Shown one piece after another: positions 43,033-50,630 of a stretch of 64,000 bases of DNA. Source of the DNA: CALFVT01 sp039989855 (lineage in GTDB: Bacteria > Pseudomonadota > Alphaproteobacteria > Caulobacterales > Maricaulaceae); NCBI GenBank assembly GCA_039989855.1, contig JBDXGZ010000017.1, positions 62,001 through 126,000 on the forward strand. Reading direction: 5' to 3'. The notes under the pieces are model-generated. The model did not search any database and was not told the origin of the DNA. It saw only the letters and a list, made by a program, of their open reading frames with translations. Each line of letters starts with the position of its first letter. Position 1 is the first letter of the stretch. Made by a program: the position numbers and the translations under genes.

Positions 43033-43173
43033 ATGAAGACGCCTAAATCTAAATCTGAAATTTCTGAACGCGACGCGCGGCTCGCAGAGCAATTGCGGGA
43101 AAATTTACGACGTCGTAAAGCCGTAAAGCGTAAACATGCGTTTGCGGATAAAAAGACAGATAAGAGCGATTGA
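43033..43173 (+). CDS. Small basic protein upstream of murA
   Basis: 46 residues, MKTPKSKSEISERDARLAEQ followed by LRENLRRRKAVKRKHA and an acidic/basic tail. It is highly charged, probably one helix. I recall similar short arginine-rich proteins of the type 'ARLAEALRENLRRRKAQ' annotated just before murA in other alphaproteobacteria, so I regard this as a real gene missed by length cut-offs. It lies 58 bases after lpxC and 83 before murA. The function is unknown; a nucleic-acid or ribosome contact would suit the charge but is speculation. Confidence 0.65.
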   Translation: MKTPKSKSEISERDARLAEQLRENLRRRKAVKRKHAFADKKTDKSD

Positions 43174-43256
43174 AATTGCCATAATTGCGTCTTATTTTCA
43201 TCAAAGATATCCGGCACGAATCATGGTCGAATTTCAACAATTATTAGGTGTGAAAT

Positions 43257-44525
43257 ATGGACCGTATTGTTATTGAGGGTGGAACCCCGTTAGAGGGCGA
43301 AATCAAGATTAGCGGAGCTAAGAACTCTGCGATTAAATTGATGGCCGTTAGCTTGCTGACGGACGAGCCTATCTTACTTTTGAATATGCCGCGATTGCGC
43401 GATACGCGCTTTATGGGCCAATTACTGGCTCACATGGGTGTGGAGGTCGAAGAAGGCCCCGGCGCGAAGATGCGACTTCATGCCAAAAAACTGACCAATT
43501 TGACCGCGCCGTATGATCTTGTGCGTAAAATGCGGGCCACATTTAATGTTTTAGGGCCAACGCTCGCACGGGAAGGGCAGGCGAAAGTCTCCCTGCCGGG
43601 GGGGTGCGCTATTGGTGCTCGTCCTGTCGATTTACACTTAAAGGCACTAGAAGCCCTTGGCGCTGAAATTGTTTTGAACGAAGGCTATGTGGAAGCGAAA
43701 GCTAAGAAGGGGTTGATAGGGGCCGAGATTACATTTCCTTTCATCAGTGTGGGCGCGACAGAACATGCTATGTTGGCGGCTGTTTTAGCGAAAGGTGAAA
43801 CAACACTTTCAAATTCTGCTAGAGAACCTGAGATTGTAGATCTCGCTAATTGTTTGAACGCGATGGGCGCTCGGATTACAGGAGCAGGACGATCTGTTAT
43901 TCATATTCAAGGTGTCTCTAAACTCTCGGGTGTTACCCATTCAGTTGTACCTGACCGTATTGAGGCGGGAACTTACGCCCTTGCCGCCGCGACAGCAGGT
44001 GGCCGTGTAAGGCTTGTGGACATTCGGTCAGATCATCTTGGCTCCCTTTGGCCATTGATTGCGCAGGCCGGGGCAAAAGTTGAGCTAGACCAAACTAGTG
44101 TTGTGATTGAACGCGACCCATCACAGCCTATTGCGCCTGTTGATATGGACACACAAGCCTATCCAGGCTTTCCTACTGATCTGCAAGCCCAGTTTATGAC
44201 TTTCATGACGCGCGCGAATGGCGTGTCGCTCATAAGAGAAAATATATTTGAGAATCGGTTTATGCATTGCCCTGAACTTAGCCGTATGGGGGCAAACATT
44301 ACGGTACGCGGCCGCGAAGCCATTGTTCGCGGTGTTCCGAGCTTGACGGGAGCTCCTGTGATGGCGACGGATTTGCGAGCGTCTGCATCATTAATTGCGG
44401 CAGGCCTTGTGGCAAAAGGAGAAACACGCGTTGGACGCGTTTATCACCTTGACCGCGGCTTTGAACATATAGAGATTAAGCTTGGAAATTGCGGAGCTAA
44501 AATCCGTCGTGAACCCGACATTTAG
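43257..44525 (+). CDS. murA: UDP-N-acetylglucosamine 1-carboxyvinyltransferase
   Basis: 422 residues. MurA transfers enolpyruvate from PEP to UDP-GlcNAc, the committed step of peptidoglycan precursor synthesis; MurB (36.4 kb) acts next. ISGAKNSAIKLMAVSLL at the start, RKMRATFNVLGPTLAREG, and LPGGCAIGARPVDLHLKALEALGAE with the fosfomycin-reactive Cys are diagnostic. FPTDLQAQFMTFMTRANG and the C-terminal YHLDRGFEHIEIKL are also typical. The catalytic Cys is intact, so fosfomycin sensitivity at the target is expected. It opens a compact group with DUF2948, UPF0262 and the phosphatase. Confidence 0.97.
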   Translation: MDRIVIEGGTPLEGEIKISGAKNSAIKLMAVSLLTDEPILLLNMPRLRDTRFMGQLLAHMGVEVEEGPGAKMRLHAKKLTNLTAPYDLVRKMRATFNVLGPTLAREGQAKVSLPGGCAIGARPVDLHLKALEALGAEIVLNEGYVEAKAKKGLIGAEITFPFISVGATEHAMLAAVLAKGETTLSNSAREPEIVDLANCLNAMGARITGAGRSVIHIQGVSKLSGVTHSVVPDRIEAGTYALAAATAGGRVRLVDIRSDHLGSLWPLIAQAGAKVELDQTSVVIERDPSQPIAPVDMDTQAYPGFPTDLQAQFMTFMTRANGVSLIRENIFENRFMHCPELSRMGANITVRGREAIVRGVPSLTGAPVMATDLRASASLIAAGLVAKGETRVGRVYHLDRGFEHIEIKLGNCGAKIRREPDI

Positions 44526-44552
44526 CGCTGAATTAAAACTTAGGAAACGTCT

Positions 44553-44984
44553 ATGACTGCTCTAAAATTGCTAGCCAAAGACTCGGATGATCTTGGGATC
44601 GTTGCTGCTGCCCTGCAAGATTCAATCTTACGTATCGCCGATATCTCTTATAATAAAACCTCGCGTAGCCTATCTCTTAGATTATGGCGTTACCGCAATG
44701 AGGGGATAGAACAAGAGCGTGTTTTAACGGCTTTACGCTTTGATGATATCATGGACGTTAAGGTGCGTGACATTGAGCGCTCTGACCCGGAAGCTTTGCT
44801 TGTATTTTTAGATGCGAAATTTACCAAAGGGAAAGTGGCCCCTGGTGGAGAGATTTTACTCCAATTTGCTGGCGGTGGAGAGTTGCAATTGTCTGTAGAG
44901 GCGATTGAAGTTATACTTTCCGATGTATCCGAGCCTAAAAAAACGGATAAAGTACCAATTCATCCGGAATTTTCTGATGACTGA
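44553..44984 (+). CDS. DUF2948 family protein
   Basis: 143 residues, soluble. LLAKDSDDLGIVAAALQDSILRIADISY at the start, FSLRLWRYR-like (LSLRLWRYRNEG) and the C-terminal GGEILLQFAGGGELQLSVEAIEVILSDV are features of DUF2948, a family seen directly downstream of murA in alphaproteobacteria. Function unknown. It begins 27 bases after murA and overlaps the UPF0262 gene by eight bases. Confidence 0.88.
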   Translation: MTALKLLAKDSDDLGIVAAALQDSILRIADISYNKTSRSLSLRLWRYRNEGIEQERVLTALRFDDIMDVKVRDIERSDPEALLVFLDAKFTKGKVAPGGEILLQFAGGGELQLSVEAIEVILSDVSEPKKTDKVPIHPEFSDD

Positions 44985-45492
44985 GATAGACAGATCTGAA
45001 ACCTATTTTCAAGATGGTGATCATTACATTGCCGAGCTGAATATTGATCCAGATAGTTTGCCTGCGACAAGTCCAGAAATGCAACATGAGCGCCGTGTTG
45101 CAATATTTGACCTTCTTGAAGACAATGGTTTTCGCCCACTTGAGAGTGAGATTGGCCCTTATGTTGTTGATTTGAAGCTGCAAGGGTCAAATAAATTAGT
45201 TTTCAAAATATCACGGAGTAATGGAACACATCGTGCAGATGTGACCCTATCTTTGACGCCTTTTAGACGGATTATAAAAGATTATTTTATGATCTGTGAA
45301 AGCTATCATAATGCTATTAGGACAGCCACCTCGGCGCAAATTGAAGCCATTGATATGGGGCGGCGGGGGCTTCATAATGAAGGGTCAAGGCTCTTAACTG
45401 ATTGTATGCGAAATCAGTTGGAAATGGATTTTAAGACGTCACGTCGTTTTTTCACTTTAATTTGTGCTTTACATAGACGGGCTCCTACATGA
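44977..45492 (+). CDS. UPF0262 family protein
   Basis: 171 residues from ATG 44977; the frame reaches back to 44905 inside DUF2948, but only the later start gives a normal UPF0262 length. Conserved stretches include ERRVAIFDLLEDNGFRP, GPYVVDLKLQGSNKLVFKI, LTPFRRIIKDYFMICESYHNAIRTA and QIEAIDMGRRGLHNEGS. UPF0262 is an uncharacterised alphaproteobacterial family. It sits between DUF2948 and a small phosphatase, overlapping both by a few bases, an arrangement that suggests the three are made together with MurA. Confidence 0.9.
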   Translation: MTEIDRSETYFQDGDHYIAELNIDPDSLPATSPEMQHERRVAIFDLLEDNGFRPLESEIGPYVVDLKLQGSNKLVFKISRSNGTHRADVTLSLTPFRRIIKDYFMICESYHNAIRTATSAQIEAIDMGRRGLHNEGSRLLTDCMRNQLEMDFKTSRRFFTLICALHRRAPT

Positions 45493-45929
45493 ACACATCA
45501 GATTTGCCTTCATCAATATTATTTGTGTGCTACTTAAACTCTATTCGCTCGCCAATGGCTGAAGGTCTCATGAAGCGCCTTGGTGGGGACCGCGTTTATG
45601 TTAGGTCTTGCGGCGAATCAAAAGGCGATCTTGATAGTCTTATGGTTGCGGTCATGAAGGAAAAGGGCATTGATATGTCGGGCCATGATCCTCAAACCCT
45701 CACAGATATTCAAGATGGGTCTTTTGATATGGTCATTGCTTTTACGGAAAATGCGGCAGCCTCAGTAAAGGCCGTATTTGAAGGGCAGGATGTTGAGGTC
45801 TTAACATGGCGCACACCTGACCCTACGGCAGGTGCCCTCGACGTCCGCACCATGATGAATAATTACCGCGCGGTTCGCGATCAATTAGAGGCACGGTTGA
45901 AACGACATTTTCGTCTGGAGTCATTGTAG
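45489..45929 (+). CDS. Low-molecular-weight protein tyrosine phosphatase-like protein
   Basis: 146 residues. The P-loop reads VCYLNSIRSPMAEG, a C-x5-R-S with the nucleophile Cys and Arg in place, but the usual Gly two residues after the Cys is Leu (typical form: C-x-G-N-x2-R-S). The acid Asp is present in RTPDPTAGA. The fold also covers arsenate reductases. The gene is coupled to UPF0262 by a four-base overlap and ends the murA group; in other alphaproteobacteria a phosphatase of this type stands in the same place. Its natural substrate is unknown. Confidence 0.85.
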   Translation: MNTSDLPSSILFVCYLNSIRSPMAEGLMKRLGGDRVYVRSCGESKGDLDSLMVAVMKEKGIDMSGHDPQTLTDIQDGSFDMVIAFTENAAASVKAVFEGQDVEVLTWRTPDPTAGALDVRTMMNNYRAVRDQLEARLKRHFRLESL

Positions 45930-46081
45930 GTAAAAGCCCTGCATTTACGACTTAAATTTGGGTTGTTTTAGAATCTTATTCCAAAAATCGTGACTAACTC
46001 TGTATAGTTTGTGAGTGGATAGTCATGTAAGACCCTCGTCTATAAGACTGCATTAGGTCAACAACTTCATGGATGAATATT

Positions 46082-47287
46082 ATGGGAACTCTGTTTTACA
46101 ATCGTATTGAAACTGAATTGTCCGATATTAAGAAGAAGGGTCTTTATAAGCAAGAGCGCTTGATCGTCTCAAAACAAACGGCTGATATTAAAGTTACCTC
46201 TAACGATGGTACGCAAGAGGTCATCAACTTCTGTGCGAATAATTACCTTGGCCTTGCCGATCATCCTGAGATTATACAAGCGAGCCAAAATGCACTTGAG
46301 ACCCACGGTTATGGTATGGCCTCTGTCCGTTTCATTTGCGGCACGCAGGCGCTGCACCGTGAGTTAGAGACCTCCATTGCTGATTGGCTCGGCTTTGAGG
46401 ACTCTATTCTTTATGCTGCTTGCTTTGATGCCAACGGAGGTGTGTTTGAGCCGCTGCTAACGGCTGAGGATGCGATTATCTCCGACGCGCTTAATCATGC
46501 CTCTATCATTGACGGTATCCGCCTCTGTAAGGCGAAACGCTACCGTTACGCGACGTCAGATATGGATGATCTGGAGCGTCAATTAAAGCAAGCCCGCGCC
46601 GACGGTGTGCGTAATATTATGATTGCCACAGACGGTGTTTTCTCAATGGACGGCTTCATTGCCAAGCTTGATCAAATTTGTGACTTGGCGGATAAATATG
46701 ACGCCCTTGTCATGGTCGATGATTGCCACGCCACAGGATTTTTAGGTCCTGAAGGCCGCGGCTCTGCGGCTTACCGCGGGGTTGAAGGCCGCATTGATAT
46801 TCTAACGGGCACGCTAGGTAAGGCGCTCGGCGGGGCGATGGGCGGGTTCACCTGCGCCAAGCAATCTGTGATCGACATGCTGCGTCAGCGCTCCCGACCT
46901 TATCTTTTTTCCAATAGCCTCGCCCCGTCACTTGTCGGCGGTAGTTTGAAGGCTATCGAGTTGGCCCGTAAGGGCGATGACCTAAGGGCGAAAATTTTTG
47001 CCAATGCAGAGCGCTTTCGAACGGGCATGAGCGCCGCAGGTTTTACGCTCCCTGAAGGAGAGCACCCGATCATTCCTGTGATGCTTGGTGAGGCTCATAT
47101 CGCGCAGGAAATGGCCGCGCGCCTGCTGGATGAAGGGATTTACGTCATGGGTTTTTTCTTCCCTGTTGTGCCGCATGGGAAGTCCCGTATTCGCACGCAA
47201 ATGAGTGCGGCCCATAATTTTGACCATATTGACCGTGCGGTGGCTGCTTTCACGAAAGTTGGCCGTGAGCTTGGAGTTATATCATGA
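46082..47287 (+). CDS. kbl: 2-amino-3-ketobutyrate coenzyme A ligase (glycine C-acetyltransferase)
   Basis: 401 residues from ATG 46082, supported by GGAT about eight bases upstream; an alternative ATG lies at 46073. Kbl is a PLP enzyme that splits 2-amino-3-ketobutyrate with CoA into glycine and acetyl-CoA, acting after Tdh. NFCANNYLGLADHPE, RFICGTQALHRELE, SDALNHASIIDGIRLCKA, MVDDCHATGFLGPEGRGS and TLGKALGGAMGG (PLP Lys) match the alpha-oxoamine synthase family. It overlaps tdh by ATGA, and the pair converts threonine to glycine. Confidence 0.96.
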   Translation: MGTLFYNRIETELSDIKKKGLYKQERLIVSKQTADIKVTSNDGTQEVINFCANNYLGLADHPEIIQASQNALETHGYGMASVRFICGTQALHRELETSIADWLGFEDSILYAACFDANGGVFEPLLTAEDAIISDALNHASIIDGIRLCKAKRYRYATSDMDDLERQLKQARADGVRNIMIATDGVFSMDGFIAKLDQICDLADKYDALVMVDDCHATGFLGPEGRGSAAYRGVEGRIDILTGTLGKALGGAMGGFTCAKQSVIDMLRQRSRPYLFSNSLAPSLVGGSLKAIELARKGDDLRAKIFANAERFRTGMSAAGFTLPEGEHPIIPVMLGEAHIAQEMAARLLDEGIYVMGFFFPVVPHGKSRIRTQMSAAHNFDHIDRAVAAFTKVGRELGVIS

Positions 47288-48330
47288 GCAACCTTATGAA
47301 AGCCTTGGTTAAGGCCCACCCCGAAAAAGGCCTTTGGATGCAAGAGGTCGAAATTCCTAAAGTTGCGCCCAATGAAGTTCTGATCAAGATCGAAAAGACG
47401 GCGATCTGCGGCACGGATATGCACATTTATAAATGGGATGAATGGGCGCAAGCCAATGTTCCTGTTCCTTTGGTTGTCGGTCATGAATACGGCGGTGTTG
47501 TTGCGGCCGTTGGCTCCACCGTTCGCCGTGTGAAAGTCGGTGACCGCGTGACAGGTGAGGGCCATGTCGTTGGCAACCGCTCCCGTAATGCCCGCGCTGG
47601 CCGTTTTCATCTCGACCCAGATACAAAGGGCATTGGTGTCAATTTGCCTGGTGCTTTCGCGCAATATTTAACGCTCCCTGAATTTAACGTCATTCCCTTA
47701 CCAGATGATTTCCCGCTCGAGATTGCCGCGATTATGGACCCCCTTGGCAATGCGGTGCATACGGCTTTGTCATTTAACCTTGTCGGTGAAGATGTCCTGA
47801 TTACGGGGGCTGGCCCGATTGGGATTATGGCAGCCGCCGTCGCGCAAAAAGCAGGCGCACGCCGCGTGGTTTTGACCGATATCAATGACTGGCGTCTTGA
47901 CTTTGCGCGTAAAATCGCGCCGCAAACCCATATGGTCAACACAATGAACGAGAATTTAAAAGAGGTCATGACCCGCATTGGTATGAGCGAAGGTTTTGAT
48001 GTGGGGCTTGAAATGAGCGGGGCCGAGCCTGCGTTTAACCAAATGCTCGATGTGATGCTTATGGGCGGGAATATCGCTATGCTGGGTATTCCGTCCAAAC
48101 CCTTTCCCATTGATTTCGGTAAATTAGTCGGAAAAGCGCTGACCCTAAAAGGTGTGTACGGCCGTGAAATGTATGACACATGGTATAAAATGTTAGCCCT
48201 CCTTGATAGTGGCCTCGACATGAGCCCGATGATCACCCACCGCTTTGCCGCCCGTGATTTCCAGCAAGCCTTTGATCTGATGGAAACCGCCAAGGCCGGA
48301 AAAGTCATCCTCGATTGGAATGAGCTTTAA
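47284..48330 (+). CDS. tdh: L-threonine 3-dehydrogenase
   Basis: 348 residues, zinc-dependent medium-chain dehydrogenase. It oxidises threonine to 2-amino-3-ketobutyrate with NAD. KTAICGTDMHIYKWDEWAQ holds the catalytic zinc Cys, GHEYGGVVAAVG the zinc His-Glu pair. In the structural-zinc region the usual four Cys cannot be seen: the segment reads GEGHVVGNRSRNARAGRFHLD, so the structural zinc site looks lost or replaced. The Rossmann motif is ITGAGPIGIMAAAVAQKAGA. It is coupled to kbl. A repeat-rich gap follows. Confidence 0.95.
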   Translation: MSNLMKALVKAHPEKGLWMQEVEIPKVAPNEVLIKIEKTAICGTDMHIYKWDEWAQANVPVPLVVGHEYGGVVAAVGSTVRRVKVGDRVTGEGHVVGNRSRNARAGRFHLDPDTKGIGVNLPGAFAQYLTLPEFNVIPLPDDFPLEIAAIMDPLGNAVHTALSFNLVGEDVLITGAGPIGIMAAAVAQKAGARRVVLTDINDWRLDFARKIAPQTHMVNTMNENLKEVMTRIGMSEGFDVGLEMSGAEPAFNQMLDVMLMGGNIAMLGIPSKPFPIDFGKLVGKALTLKGVYGREMYDTWYKMLALLDSGLDMSPMITHRFAARDFQQAFDLMETAKAGKVILDWNEL

Positions 48331-48336
48331 GCTTTC

Positions 48337-48499
48337 CCTTCGAGTCGCGCAGCTTACGCTGCGCCTCAGGGTGAGGATGTGTTTGAATTTACCTATTCCC
48401 TCATCCTGAGGAGACCGAAGGGCGTCTCGAAGGATTATTGTCTTTGTAGCCCACCCTTCTAGGCTTCACTCCGCGCCTCATGGTGAGGGTGTGTTTGAA
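48337..48499. repeat. Cluster of three REP-like repeats
   Basis: Copy 1 (48337-48376, plus): CCTTCGAG, a GCGCAGC/GCTGCGC hairpin, then CTCAGGGTGAGG. Copy 2 (48401-48435) is inverted: CCTGAGGAGACC ... GTCTCGAAGGA. Copy 3 (48454-48499, plus) is degenerate but ends CTCATGGTGAGGGTGTGTTTGAA, nearly identical to the end of copy 1 plus its flank (CTCAGGGTGAGG then ATGTGTTTGAA). Such sequences are common between genes in many alphaproteobacterial genomes. Confidence 0.75.
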
Positions 48500-48578
48500 G
48501 GGCGGGGAAGAGATCGCGGCCCACGCGTAAACCCCCGTACCCTCTTTAGGCCGAGTTGTTGCAGACTTATTGGACAAC

Positions 48579-48641
48579 CGCGAAGCGCAAACGCTACAGG
48601 ATACCTATTATATAAATGTTTCGCAGCGCAGGCGCTTCGCG
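48579..48641. repeat. Ten-base inverted repeat with AT-rich loop
   Basis: CGCGAAGCGC at 48579-48588 and GCGCTTCGCG at 48632-48641 are perfect complements separated by 43 bases, with the AT-rich CTATTATATAAATG in the loop. No T-run follows, so it is not a terminator. Confidence 0.55.
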
Positions 48642-48871
48642 ACGACACAGTTTTTCACAGTCCGGGACAGCGGTGGATCTAGGCCATCGAACCGAAGTAC
48701 GGCGGTACAGCCAGCGGACATTAATCCCCTGCGTTTACCACCTGTGCCAGCACCTTTACAGAAAGCCAATGTACACTTGCCTGTCCCAAAAGGTGATGAA
48801 GGTAATATATGCGAATTAAACACACCGTGGATATATCTAGATGCTTTTCTTGATTCTATACTTACTTTACG

Positions 48872-48958
48872 CGTCACCCTCGGGTTTGACCCGAGGGTCC
48901 ATCCTAAGACGCGTGATGGATCCTCGGCTAAAAAAACCATGATGGGCCTAGGGTGACG
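48872..48958. repeat. CCCTCGGG-type palindromic element with inverted ends
   Basis: ACCCTCGGGT (48876-48885) and ACCCGAGGGT (48889-48898) form a perfect ten-base palindrome with a TTG loop. CGTCACCCT (48872-48880) recurs inverted as AGGGTGACG (48950-48958), bounding an 87-base unit. A related but decayed copy is at 19493-19519. Confidence 0.7.
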
Positions 48959-49049
48959 AATGGAGGGCGTGGGAGCTGTCAGTTTTTTACTAAAATAGGG
49001 AGCGGTTAGCGACCTTTACAAAACCAACTATACACGCCACTTTCATCAT

Positions 49050-49520
49050 ATGATCAAAGCTTTAACATCAACGCGGGTGCTCTGGGTGTTATTCATCCTG
49101 TTCGTGCTTGAGAGCCTCGCGTTCGCTGTGGTTATGGCTGTGTGGGATTTTCAGATCATTGATGAAATGAGTGACCCGACGCTGATCAAAGCCCATATTG
49201 AGGCGATGAGCGAGGGGCAGCGCGCTGTTCATGCTGTGATGACGGGGACGCTGGATGTCGCCTATCCACTGACCTACGGAGCCTTATTTGCGGGGGTCGC
49301 GCTGAAAGTTTTTCGGCCTACTTTCACCGTGCCGAGCCTTTTGGTCGTGCCCGTCGACCTTACGGAAGGCGTGGTTCAGGTCATGGCCTTAAACGGGGAT
49401 ATGAGCGGCTTATGGCTGAAATCCTACGTCACGCCGCTCAAGCTTATCTTGTTTGTAGGTGCGATTGTGATCGCAATATTGGCGCTGATAAAGCTATGGA
49501 AAGCGCGACTTAGACGTTAA
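49050..49520 (+). CDS. Four-helix membrane protein of unknown function
   Basis: 156 residues. Hydrophobic segments at about residues 9-32 (RVLWVLFILFVLESLAFAVVMAV), 66-88 (TLDVAYPLTYGALFAGVALKVF), 93-110 and 125-148 (PLKLILFVGAIVIAILALI). A conserved-looking feature is the polar DVAYPLTYGALF segment and VPVDLTEGVVQVMAL, with charged residues inside membrane-proximal regions. I do not recognise the family and give no function. Its end overlaps the convergent ychF by 11 bases. Confidence 0.7.
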   Translation: MIKALTSTRVLWVLFILFVLESLAFAVVMAVWDFQIIDEMSDPTLIKAHIEAMSEGQRAVHAVMTGTLDVAYPLTYGALFAGVALKVFRPTFTVPSLLVVPVDLTEGVVQVMALNGDMSGLWLKSYVTPLKLILFVGAIVIAILALIKLWKARLRR

Positions 49521-50607
49521 ACTTAAACAGCATGATGTCGCCGTCTTTGACGATATAGTCTTTGCCTTCTTGGCGGACTTTGCCAGCTTCTTTCGCCCCT
49601 TGCTCACCATTATTGGCAACATAGTCGTCATAAGCGGTGGTTTCGGCGCGGATGAAGCCTTTTTCGAAGTCGCCGTGGATAACGCCAGCGCATTTCGGAG
49701 CGCTCCACCCGTCACGGAATGTCCACGCGCGCGCTTCTTTCGGGCCGACGGTGAAATAGGTTTTTAATCCTAACAGGGCGTAACCCGCTTGGATGAGGCG
49801 GTTGAGGCCTGGTTCTTCGAGTCCAATGGCGCCCAGATATTCGGCTTGTTCTTCTGCATCAAGAAGCGCCATTTCAGACTCGATTTGTGCTGATATAGCG
49901 ACGGCCTGTGCGCCTTCACTGGCGGCGTGGGCGAAGACTTTAGCGGAGTAATCATTACCCTCTGCGGCGCTCTCTTCGTCGACATTAGCGACGTATAAAA
50001 CAGGTTTAGACGATAGGAGCTGTAGCATCTTCCAAGCTTTGGCATCGTCTTCATCAACTTCTACCGTGCGGGCGGGTTTACCGTCCTCTAAGACGGCAAT
50101 AGCAGCCTCTATGAGGCGCATGGTTTGTAGAGCCTCTTTATCATTTTGCTTGAGCTTTTTCTCAAGTCCGCTTTTGCGTTTCTCAAGACTTTCAAGATCC
50201 GCGAGCATCAACTCTGTCTCAACGGTTTCAAAATCGGCCATCGGATCAATTTTACCATCAACGTGGGTGATGTCATCATCCTCAAAACAGCGTAGCACAT
50301 AGATCACGGCGTCGGTTTCGCGAATGTTAGCAAGGAATTGATTGCCGAGACCTTCGCCTTGGGACGCACCTTTGACGAGGCCTGCGATATCGACGAAATT
50401 CATACGGGCAGGGATTTTCTGCGCGCTGCCGCCTATCTCTGCGATCTTATCAAGGCGGCTCTCAGGCACGGCAACGTCGCCGACATTGGGCTCAATCGTA
50501 CAGAAAGGATAATTGGCCGCTTGTGCATTCGCCGTCTGTGTTAACGCATTGAAAAGCGTCGATTTTCCAACATTGGGAAGACCAACAATACCGCATTTAA
50601 ATCCCAT
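49510..50607 (-). CDS. ychF: Redox-regulated ATPase YchF (OLA1 family)
   Basis: 365 residues. An Obg-family P-loop protein that prefers ATP and binds ribosomes. G1 is GLPNVGKSTLFNAL, G3 is DIAGLVKGASQGEGLGNQFL, and the base-recognition motif is NVDE instead of N-K-x-D, which explains ATP preference in this family. A coiled coil (about residues 130-165) and a C-terminal TGS-like domain (YFTVGPKEARAWTFRDG ... DGDIMLFKFNV) complete it. It lies 23 bases after pth on the minus strand, a widespread pairing with rplY and pth upstream. Confidence 0.97.
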   Translation of the reverse strand: MGFKCGIVGLPNVGKSTLFNALTQTANAQAANYPFCTIEPNVGDVAVPESRLDKIAEIGGSAQKIPARMNFVDIAGLVKGASQGEGLGNQFLANIRETDAVIYVLRCFEDDDITHVDGKIDPMADFETVETELMLADLESLEKRKSGLEKKLKQNDKEALQTMRLIEAAIAVLEDGKPARTVEVDEDDAKAWKMLQLLSSKPVLYVANVDEESAAEGNDYSAKVFAHAASEGAQAVAISAQIESEMALLDAEEQAEYLGAIGLEEPGLNRLIQAGYALLGLKTYFTVGPKEARAWTFRDGWSAPKCAGVIHGDFEKGFIRAETTAYDDYVANNGEQGAKEAGKVRQEGKDYIVKDGDIMLFKFNV

Positions 50608-50630
50608 GATTGTCTCCGTTACCTTAAAGC

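Larger units (their letters stand above)
48331..49049. other. Repeat-rich gap downstream of tdh
   Basis: About 720 bases without a credible gene. It holds three copies of one palindromic repeat (48337-48499), a long-spaced inverted repeat (48579-48641) and a CCCTCGGG-type palindrome with matching outer ends (48872-48958). Open frames on both strands here translate the repeats and look like no protein family. The stretch 48645-48870 shows nothing I recognise. Confidence 0.7.

Noticed and set aside
47607..48308. Minus-strand open frame of 233 codons inside tdh
   Set aside because: Antisense shadow of a GC-rich conserved gene; no family features.
48570..48956. Open frames on both strands in the tdh downstream gap
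   Set aside because: Their C- or N-terminal parts translate the CCCTCGGG repeat (for example the LGFDPRV pattern), which is typical of repeat-derived false genes.
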